DNA of 64,000 nt from Trochalopteron elliotii (Eukaryota > Chordata > Aves > Passeriformes > Leiothrichidae): contig JANPWX010000247.1 of assembly GCA_024734555.1 (NCBI GenBank), forward strand, positions 968,324-1,032,323, written 5' to 3'. Under the pieces are notes generated by a model. That model saw nothing but the letters and a program-made list of their open reading frames with translations. It did no database searches and had not been told where the DNA came from. Shown here one piece after another: positions 50,312-64,000 of the stretch. The translations under genes were made by a program, and so were the position numbers. Position 1 is the first letter of the stretch, and every line of letters starts with the position of its first letter.

Positions 50312-53300
50312 GCAGAAATTGAAAAGGAGCAAGGACTGTAGGACAAGGAATCGCAGAAAAGTCTGAGAGGCACAAGCTGGGCCTGACATGGGTAGAAAAT
50401 AAAAAGGAGAGGAAGGGACCAGGCAATACCAGAAGACAACAGAAGGCATGGGGTCACGGTTACAAGGGATGGGTGGAAAAGCTTAGGACCATTAAAGCAC
50501 AGCCTCCTGCAGAGCCCTGAGTTGATCCCATAGTCCTGAATCCACCTTTCCCCTACAAATCTGTGGGCAAAGCACTCCCTCCCCCATGCTGGGTTTGCTG
50601 AGGAAGCAGAAGAGGTTTGCTTGCTACTCCTCTGCTACCTCAAGAGGTCACAGAGGTCTGTGCAGAACCCAATGGCAGCTGCTCAGATGATGACTCACTG
50701 GGGTGTCACCATGATGCCACACAACTGACTTTCCTGTGCTAGGGGCGTAGTTCTGATTTCCTTTTTGTGGTAGTAAATTACAGGACTGAAACAGCAACCG
50801 AAGTACAAGGTTATTCTGGAACGCAGCAAGTGCTGCAATTGAGAGGGTATGCCACTTTAATTCCCCTATGCTCCTGTCACAAACCATCACCACCACCAGC
50901 ACCCCCCTATTTTGTGGTCCTAGCATGAAATCACTCTGTTTTCTTCAATTTGTTCTCTTCACTGCTGCTCTGGGCATGAATTGGTGTGATGCAATGAAAG
51001 AAGTGCTGCATAGTTGATGTCTTTTCTTCTTTTGCATAAACAAGGCAATGCACAGTGAGTGATGTGGGGGCTGCAAGAAGGAAGCTGACCTGCTGAGCAT
51101 TGCAGGCCAGGGCTGCCCTGGAAAACAAGAGCTCTTGGTCTCTGCATGGAGCCCTGTGTGGAGTAGGATTGACTGCTCAGACTCAGCTGCTGCTTCTTCC
51201 AAGAACGTTAGACAACAACGGCCTGACCCAGAGGCTTAGACTGGTTTTCAGACTTGAAAGATGCTCTTTCTTACTGACAAGGTGTCTTTGTACCACACAT
51301 AAGAATGATTATGATTATGATTATGACGAAAATGTCTCAGATTGAACTCTCAGAAATACTGCTATGGACTTCAGTGAGCCTCATTTCCTTTTGTTTGGTG
51401 AGGATAAAGCATGTCCTCAATTCACTGTGTGTCCTTAAAAGAACGTAGTATTTATGAGGCACCCAGACATTAAGTGCCACAGGAAAATAGTATTCTGACT
51501 ATGGAGCAAGAGCTGGGTAGTGGGTAGTGACTAGGGTATGGACAGAATGCTGCAGTTGACATGAAAGTTGCAATTAAATGTTTAATACACTAATGGAAAG
51601 ATGCTGAGGGCAGTATAGAATGAGATAAGACAGCATCATGATGTTTTGCAATCACATTTGCAATAGGCCAGTCTTAAGTTTCATGGATAACCTTAATTGT
51701 CTGGGGGGGGGGGTTTGAAATTTTGAGTAGTTTAGTTTTGTAGCCCTAAGACCATTTTTCTCCAACAGTATTTTCCATGTGAGCAAATGTTTAATACAGA
51801 GAAGAATTCTAACCTGAGCTACTTAAGAAATTGCCTTCCTCTATACATTAATTTGATGGAAAATAAATCAGCAAGGCTGTTTTCACACTTTAGCTGTGCT
51901 TTTGTAAATGCACCATAGTGCAAGATACCTTCTTTGATACTAAAGATCTGTTTTACTTACAGACTTAATTTATCAATTGAATCTACTTGTCTTTAATTCA
52001 ACTATGTAAGACGGACAGCATCATACACACTGATTGTCAGGGCATCTGGTATATTTGTGTAGGAATTTTTATTTATTAATATTTAAAGAAACAAGTGGGT
52101 TATTAGGAAATATCCATCAAATTTTATGTCAAAACCCTTGAGAAACTAATTTTGTTGAGGTTGCACAGAGATTCCTAGACAGCTAAATACTCTGGGCTAA
52201 AATTTCACTTCACAAGGTAGTCAGTAAAACTTTTAAGAAATCGTGGTCATATTTTATCTCCTAACAGAATGTCTGGAGGAAATTATTCCTTTAAATATAT
52301 TTTTTAAAAAAGCTGAGAATAAGCAGAGCACATTTGGCAAGTTCTGAACAGCAGCAGGCTGACAGCTCTTCCAGGCTGTATATTTTCAGGTAAATGTGAA
52401 GTTAGCATGGAGCAGGGGGGAGCTATGAGGATGCAGGAAAGCTGGACAAACCAAGGAACAGGACCACTGCTAAAAAACCCAGGGAGCCCACAATTAAATA
52501 TTTATAGCCTTACAAACAACAAATACTGGGCAGGACAAGACTACAACATAGTACCATCCACAGGTATTCTTTTTACTCTCCCTCCATCCATTTCTTTCAG
52601 CACATCCTTTTTCAGAATACTTGCTACACTGACAGCATTAGTATTGCCAATCCCACTGCAAATTAGTAAAATGGGGAATGCTTTTTAATGCCTTTTTATG
52701 GATTTCTCAGTTGATTCAGTTGGTTCGGTTGGTTTCTACTCAAATATTGTGTTCATTTAAAATGCTGCAAATTTTAGGGCAAGCATGACATTTGTTGAAA
52801 AATTTGGTTTTGAAATATACCATATTTAGAGACCCAGAAATAAGTAATACTCAGAAATAATTTTGATTAATTTTTAGATGATTAGAAGTTCTCATATTGT
52901 ACTTCAACCCCTATTTTAGTTGTTTTTTGTCAGGAAAACGCTGCACTATGAATAATTCTTTCAGTATTTCTGTGGATGCTGACTTCTAAGGCAACTGAAA
53001 TGAAAGGAGCTCTTCAGAGATTTGTGCAAGATTTCCTAGTCAATGAAACTTCTATGAAAGATCAAAGCAAGAAGACACCACAAATGAGGCTGTGGTAGCC
53101 ACTGCCAGGCAGATTTTGCTTTGTCGCTCACCTACAGGGATGCGGGAAAGGACAACTTGCAATCTCTTTTTGAGGGTCACTGGTGGTAATGCTGGGAGAT
53201 CTGCTTCTCAACTTTGTACACGGTGCTGGTCTCCACAGGGGTATGGGAGAAATTCAGCCCCGTGCTACAATACTACTTTTTGTATTAAATGTTTGCAGGT

Positions 53301-54594
53301 TTTTCTCCTGGAGTTTTAACAGTTTGAGGGTCAAAAGGGCTGTGCTCAGGTCCTGGTTACAGTCATCAGTTGGATAGAGAGCAACACACTGATTTACTGC
53401 TAGACTGTAGGAGACTGTAGATTTTCTTCGAGTCTACCTAATCAGTAGGTCTGCCATTTATTGGGATACTTACTCACTTCAGTTCAAAACCCAGTTTATT
53501 ACTATGAAAGAAATTACCAACTCTTTCAAATACCCTAGGATATTCACTGATAGGGGTTCTTAGAAAAGATAAAATCCGCTAAGTACTTGAGCCTTCATGC
53601 AGAGTTTCTATAGCCAGCAATATCAAGAATCTTTGGAACCCCAGTTCTTTAAACAATCCATCATGTAATTCATTACGTCACAATCTTGTATTTGGATTTA
53701 AAAAAAAAAACCAACATCATTAATATTTTGGAATTGCAATGCTGTTAGGAAAAAAATCCCCACACAACTTGATATGTTTGTCTTGCTGATTTTAAAGATC
53801 CACCCACTCTACTTGAAAATAAAATATTTGGTTTCCTAAATGTCAGCCAGGAGAACCAGGGCATCAGTCTTCACTGCCTATGTTCACTTCACAGTTGTAT
53901 GTTTGTGTACCAGAAGAACATGCTGTGGTGCTACCACAGTCCTATGTCAAATTTCACTTAGTAAATTGAAAAAAAATCCCAAACAAGAATAAAACACCAT
54001 AACCCAAACCAACCAAACACCCCCCCCCCTTCCACCTCCAATGAACAAACAAACCCCAACCAAAACAAAACTATGAAATAAAAAGAACCCAAGCCCTAAC
54101 TGGACTGCAGCAAAACAAGTGTTCCAATTAGTTTCATGGCAGGGGAAAAGCAAGCTGTATTAACTCTGGTATTTCTAAACCCCAAGGCTGTGGTTTTAGT
54201 CTAGGATGTTGTCATCTAGGAACAAGAATCTGCACTCCCATCACACCCGTGCTGCAATCCAAAGCTCAGGACACAGCCTCAGCCTGCTCCACAGTGCCCT
54301 GGGCAGGGCACAGGGACTGGCAGCCACAGCACTGCCCACAGATCAGCCCCACACCCTCATGTGCATCTATGGCATCAATAAGTTGTAGGGTCCTTTCTTG
54401 AAGAGTTTTTTATAATGTCTGTACCTCTGAAGCTGTGCAAGTATGACAAATGGTTGGGTGTTAAGAATTTTCTGCATCAGTAACCCTCTCCACCCCTCAT
54501 TCCAGCCCACCCCAGCAAACAGAACAAATGCCCCATACCTGGAGATGTTTCAATGCCTGAATTATTAATAAAATAAGCATGATAATGAATAATC
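50312..54594. other. Non-coding stretch with homopolymer runs
   Basis: An 11-base G run lies at 51,703-51,713. An A/C-rich simple region lies at 53,968-54,090 with a 10-base C run at 54,020-54,029. No exon or repeat family is recognised. This is the region immediately downstream of the predicted distal end of CALM1 transcripts. Confidence 0.5.
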
Positions 54595-54616
54595 TATGTT
54601 AAGCATTTTCTTACCC

Positions 54617-54622
54617 TTTATT
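54617..54622 (-). terminator. Distal poly(A) signal of CALM1 (AATAAA)
   Basis: TTTATT on the plus strand is AATAAA on the minus strand, preceded by an A-rich stretch. Cleavage is expected near 54,595-54,605. It would give a 3' UTR of about 3.3 kb, the size needed for the long CALM1 mRNA. Confidence 0.5.
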
Positions 54623-55099
54623 TTTTCATTATGATCAGAAGAGGAATATGATTAACAGCAGTTTAAACTTTAGCAGTACAATTTCAGTATTAAATATAAA
54701 ACTACACTGCAAGTTGATGTGTTTTAAAAATGGTTATGTATACTCTAGCCTTAAATTTATGTATCAAATACAAGTAACTCAATTATTTCTTGCCTTGACA
54801 ATTAACATATCTAACAGGTTTCAACAAGCCAGACATCCATCTTTTCCATTAAAAAAAATAAGCAAGCACACCAACTCTTATTCATAGCAAGAGGGGATAA
54901 AGACTCAACACTTTCCTGAGTGTTGTGCAAATAATAACAGGTTCAAGAAAGTCAGTTAAATAAATGTAATGATAAACCTAAAGCTAAGCTGGAGGACCTT
55001 TTGATTAACTTCATATTTCATATATTATTTGCATCAGTTGAGAGCAACATGAGTTACAGAACTTCCATGAAAACAAGCCACTTACAAGCAGGTGTTTAA

Positions 55100-55205
55100 G
55101 CTTGATCAGTTTATTAAAAGGATTATATGACACGGTTGCCTGCAATAGCAGGGGACTGGATCCGATGACCCAGGAAGTTCTTTCCAGTCCCATGTTTCTA
55201 AGCCA
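55100..55205 (+). repeat. Old CR1 LINE fragment within the CALM1 3' UTR
   Basis: GTTTATTAAAAGGATTATAT, TGCCTGCAATAGCAGGGGAC, TGGATCCGATGACCCAGGAA and GTTCTTTCCAGTCCCATGTT match the 3' end of an old CR1 lineage (GGGGACTGGACTCGATGACC, CAGGAGGTCCCTTCCAG). It lies antisense to CALM1. The divergence fits an insertion well before the avian-specific CR1 copies elsewhere in the window. Confidence 0.65.
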
Positions 55206-56867
55206 TGCACCAAGTGTATCCAGCCCACACTTTCACATTTGGAAAAAGCCAAAGCCACACACACACACTCACAGGAAAAAAAAATTTAAAAAAATTAAAA
55301 AAGACCTTGATGACACCATTTCATTTTTCTAGTTATTCACTACGCAGAAGGGAACAGAGCTTAAGTCCTGTACAGAGGATACATTTACTCGAGGTTGATG
55401 TGGTACTGAAGTCAGTTAATAATTAGATACCTCCAGGCAGATTCGGTTACAGGGCATACCAACACTGCACACTGCCAGACAATTTCTAATCAAGCCAAGA
55501 ACCTCTTGCAGGATGAGGTCTCTGCTAGCAAGCACAGAGCACACTGAGTAAGCTAAAAGCAGCTGTTCTTAGGTGAACTACCCTACCAACCATGAGTGAA
55601 TGACAGATAGATGGTAAGAAGCATTTACCTACTAGACAAGATCTCTGCACACCCAGGCAGAAGAAATTAGTTCAGAGCTGCAACCACTGTTCCTACCTTG
55701 CCTGTCTCTTGAGTACGTTCTCTTTAAAAAGCTGGTCTACAGAATCAGTGCAGGCATTCTCAAGCACTACTCTCAGGGAGCAGTTTGCAGCTGCTGTGCA
55801 CGACTCTACTTTCAAACTGTAGTCAGATATTCCCATCACTGAGGCCAGCTTGCTAGGACAGCATTCACAGCCACAGTAATAAGCCTTTACAACAAATTGC
55901 CTACATTCAGCCCATCTAACTTTTAGGCACTTGGTTAAGGTGTCTGGGTCCCTTGTCACCCAGAACTCCCCCCACCCCCCAGGGGAAAAAAAATAAAAAT
56001 CACTGAAGGCAGGTAGTCTCAATTGCCTTCTGGAGGTGTCTCTTGACCCCCCGCTGAGCAAACCAAGTTCTTAACACACGCACCTCAGTTAGACAGGATG
56101 AATGGAGACTTGCCATCTCTTCCCAGAGACTGTATCAGTACTCTCCAAAACCAAATGCAATCAAGCAATTACGGTCTGCAACCCCTTACATTTTGGAACA
56201 AAAACTTGCAGTCAGTAATTACGCTGCAGTCCCTCTCTCCCAAGCATAAGAGCCTTCCACATGGAGGCTCTGCTTAAAAAAAAAAAATAAAAAAGAAAGA
56301 GAAGAAGCATTCTTCTTTCAAAGAAGAGTGCACACAGCTGCTTTGCCACTCATTCATGGGGAAGCTGAAGGATCAGAGAACACTGATTCAGAGAACTGGA
56401 ATGACTAAGCACTGCTAGTGCATGCAAAGCAGAAGTAACAAGATCGTTTTTAAATTAACCCTAGTCCTCTTCTCCACCCCACAAAATTCATGCAAGTGTT
56501 TGAGAAGTCAAGACACAATAGCCCCAGTTTCCAAAAAGGCTGAATTTGGTTTTTTTTAAAATACATATTGTAAAATGTCCTTTTGTTTTCTTTCAGCGGG
56601 TAGATAAATGCATTTTTGGCATGTTTGAGAATCACAGATATCTTTGAAGTCCATGCTGTTTAAATTCTCCAACTAGTTTTTATAACCTGTCAAAAAAACA
56701 TAAGCAACCTATACATGTTTCCCCAGTATTGACATGCATGCTCAGAGCTCTCCACTGTAGTGAAATGAGGTGTTACTTCTGTGCTGATAGTTGACGAGTC
56801 AGCATTACACGACTTTGAGACCAACTAAATTAACATTGTCGTAATATGAAAGGCAAGCACAAGTTCA

Positions 56868-56873
56868 TTTATT
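56868..56873 (-). terminator. Additional AATAAA in CALM1 3' UTR
   Basis: TTTATT on the plus strand, within CATTTATTTATAG. This is a possible intermediate poly(A) site about 1.07 kb after the stop codon. Use is unknown. Confidence 0.3.
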
Positions 56874-57010
56874 TATAGCAAAGGTCTTGGGTTACAGGAG
56901 GTCAGTTCTTGCCATCTTGAAAAGATAGGGGATAACTTATTGCATACATGTGCATTATAATTTAGCAGCAAGTCATTCATAGAAACACTTCCTTCCTACT
57001 GCTTTTTTGG

Positions 57011-57016
57011 TTTATT
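57011..57016 (-). terminator. Additional AATAAA in CALM1 3' UTR
   Basis: TTTATT on the plus strand, 72 bases downstream (in transcription) of the proximal signal. It could be an alternative proximal poly(A) signal. Confidence 0.35.
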
Positions 57017-57082
57017 ATCTCAATTATATATATATATTTTAACTTTACAAAGCATTTAACACCACCTTTAAGTTAATGGTCT

Positions 57083-57088
57083 TTTATT
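57083..57088 (-). terminator. Proximal poly(A) signal of CALM1 (AATAAA)
   Basis: On the minus strand the context is TTCCAATAAAAGACCATTAA, about 850 bases after the stop codon. Cleavage 15-25 bases on would yield the short CALM1 mRNA. Confidence 0.55.
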
Positions 57089-57937
57089 GGAAAAAAAGAC
57101 TAGCATTTACAACTTGGAATGGACATAAATTGTAATATCTTGAACAGCAATGTTGATAGTTGTGCTGAAGTCCACAGGCTACTCCGCCAGCTCCAAGTCA
57201 TGGTACAGAAGGTTTTAAAAATATGAGAGTCCAAAGATGCTCCCTTGGTGAAGGTTTCTTTTAAAAATTTTGTGAACGGTAACAGCCTGACACCCGTTTC
57301 ACTATAGTGCAATGCAGACAATGTTAAACCAGTATTTTAACACAGACATGTCATCCATAGTTAAGATCATCCTATTTTTGGAGCACACTGCTACGTACAG
57401 GAGAACCATTCAACCTTTAGGGCATTTTCCTTAAGTTTTGCATCCTTCAACCATTTTGCTGCATACCATCCTGAGGTATAAACCAATTTTAAAGTAAACC
57501 AGCTATGACAATTTATACTACAAATTGAACTAGAATCCACTGTTGAACAAGAGAGTGGATCCTTTAGGTTTTTTTTTCCTTTTAATACACATGTCTGACT
57601 GTGCTCAATTGTCAAGCTGCATGCATGAAAAACTGGCCAGCCCAAACAGTGTAATAGTCATTAGCAAATGGAACTTTTGAGTTCACTAAGTGCTTCCTTT
57701 TTTTTTTATTTTCAAGGTAGTACAATTATTTATATTGTAAAACTGATGTTTAACTTTATCTTTTAGGGACAGGACCACCAACCATTACATGCAGTTTGTG
57801 GACAGAAGGTAATTTGACATTCAGTTTTGCTATACAGAAACAGAATGAATAAATGAACATTTTTTTTTTTTTGCAAGAGGTAAGTAAAAGATTCAATTTG
57901 ATTCTTCTAGAGGAAAAAAGGTGTAAAGGAGGTCTCT

Positions 57938-63041
<5,104 letters not shown>

Positions 63042-64000
63042 CTACACGAAGAATAGAACATTTTAGAATACTGTTTACCTCTAGCTCTGTCAAGCCATGA
63101 GGCACTTCCTTTAAATTTCAGAAGTGATTTATCATTGTTTTCATGAAGTCACTTTCAAACCCTGGAACTCAGTCCCTCCAAGGAGACTGCACTCACCTAC
63201 ACATGCAGCTGTTTCCAAAAGCATACAGGCTATCTTGGTTTGAAACTGCACATGAAGAGCCAAACGCCATCCTGCAACTGGGTGAACCTGATTTGGTCCA
63301 GTGAAGGACACAGGGCAGGCTCCTTGCAACTGGTCAGAGAGGCACAAACCCCCTAATGCCATGTGTTTGGGGTTTCACAGCACATGCCACTCCCAGCAGT
63401 GCAGTGCCCCAGCACAGCGTGGGGGTACCACACAGGCGTGGGCTGAGTGCCACCCACTGCCCCAGCCCTGCCTGCCCTCCCTGCCTCACCACAGCAGCCT
63501 CCAGCCCTCTGCCAGCCCACACAAGGGGCTCTGCTGCCAAATTACTAATTTCATCTCCATGTTATAGAGATTTTTGCCACCTCTGACAAAGAAAATTACA
63601 GTTTTCACCCACCATATTATTTTTCCATTCAGCCAAGCAGTTTAAGATGCCTCATCCTGACATGCAGGTTGTTTTATATATAATTTTAAGTGGCAAGAGT
63701 TAAAATACCTGCTTATGACCTTCTGTACATCAAGAGGCCACTGAATACAAAGGTATACAGCTCAGTGGGCAATCAAAACGGCTTTCTAGAGCTTAACTGC
63801 GATAGCCACATCCTTCCAGAAGCCTCTCCCTACGTATGGATAGAGCATCACAAAAAGCTCCACTGTTTGGACTCAAAGGAGCTGAGAAGTTCTTTATGGA
63901 AAAATATGCCTTCTCCTATTAAAGGAAAAAAAAAGAGGATTTTACACGCCTAATCACAGATACTGAAGAATACGAGCTACTAATTTGTTTTAAACACATT
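63042..64000 (-). other. CALM1 intron 1, 3' part
   Basis: This runs from the exon 2 acceptor to the window edge. It contains a GC-richer, CpG-poor patch at about 63,340-63,530. I see no CpG island and no ATG followed by a good donor site, so the promoter and exon 1 are taken to lie outside the window. Confidence 0.75.

Larger units (their letters stand above)
54595..57937 (-). other. CALM1 3' UTR (long form)
   Basis: On the minus strand the sequence after the calmodulin stop codon begins AGAGACCTCC and soon contains CTAGAAGAATCAAATTGAAT, TTTTACTTACCTCTTGC, TGTTCATTTATTCATTCTGT and GGTTGGTGGTCCTGTCCC. These agree with the mammalian CALM1 3' UTR as I remember it and are the reason for choosing CALM1 over CALM2 and CALM3. 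AATAAA signals occur after about 0.85 kb (57,083-57,088), 0.93 kb, 1.07 kb and 3.3 kb (54,617-54,622). This predicts a short and a roughly 4-kb mRNA, as reported for CALM1 in mammals. The far boundary is inferred from the last signal. The UTR contains A/T-rich tracts and a CR1 remnant in antisense (55,100-55,205). Confidence 0.6.

Noticed and set aside
1..54594. 3' exons of TTC7B, the expected neighbour of CALM1
   Set aside because: No tetratricopeptide-like exon or matching C-terminal sequence was found among the plus-strand frames, so the gene is presumed to lie further left, outside the window.
63340..63530. GC-rich patch as a CpG island
   Set aside because: It is rich in CCC and CAC words but nearly free of CpG, with frames on both strands. 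It is ordinary intronic sequence.
63600..63625. CALM1 exon 1 (ATG followed by GTGGGTG on the minus strand)
   Set aside because: There is no CpG-rich promoter, no GC-rich 5' UTR and a weak donor context. Calmodulin promoters lie in CpG islands, and none is visible in the window.

Overview
The window reads as a piece of a bird chromosome. It carries several CR1 LINE 3' ends with the avian ATTCTATG-type tail, retroviral solo LTRs of a kind I associate with songbird genomes, and one vertebrate gene, calmodulin, with the standard intron positions. Passerine is my best guess, from recalled LTR families rather than a measured match.

Layout. Bases 1 to about 54,600 look like a gene desert. I find no credible protein-coding exon there. 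Open reading frames of 60-153 codons are scattered on both strands with no family resemblance and no convincing splice context. What can be named is transposon debris: three clear avian CR1 3' ends (near 11.5, 32.5 and 35.1 kb), a fourth nested in an LTR (49.8 kb), older CR1 and MIR-like remnants, and three solo LTRs (14.3-15.1 kb plus; 22.9-23.3 kb minus; 49.6-50.3 kb plus). There are also simple repeats and a 72-bp tandem duplication at 25.75 kb.

Bases about 54,600 to the right edge hold CALM1 on the minus strand. Coding exons 2-6 are intact and encode residues 2-149 of the invariant vertebrate calmodulin. Exon 1, which carries only the ATG, lies beyond base 64,000. A long 3' UTR follows, with proximal and distal poly(A) signals that predict a short and a roughly 4-kb mRNA. 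An old CR1 fragment sits inside the distal UTR. The paralogue call rests on 3' UTR similarity to mammalian CALM1 as I remember it. The desert to the left is then the interval between CALM1 and its expected convergent neighbour TTC7B, which I do not find in the window.

The most unusual object is the LTR at 14,305-15,143. Near its 3' end it contains 51 bases complementary to the 3' two-thirds of mature tRNA-Asn(GTT), including the CCA end. There is one mismatch, exactly opposite A58, which is normally 1-methyladenosine. The segment is flanked by two copies of the LTR's own terminal about 52 bp, and a perfect 6-bp target duplication brackets the whole unit. The simplest reading is that reverse transcriptase once read through the m1A58 stop into the primer tRNA, then switched template back into U5, and so built a piece of its primer into the LTR.
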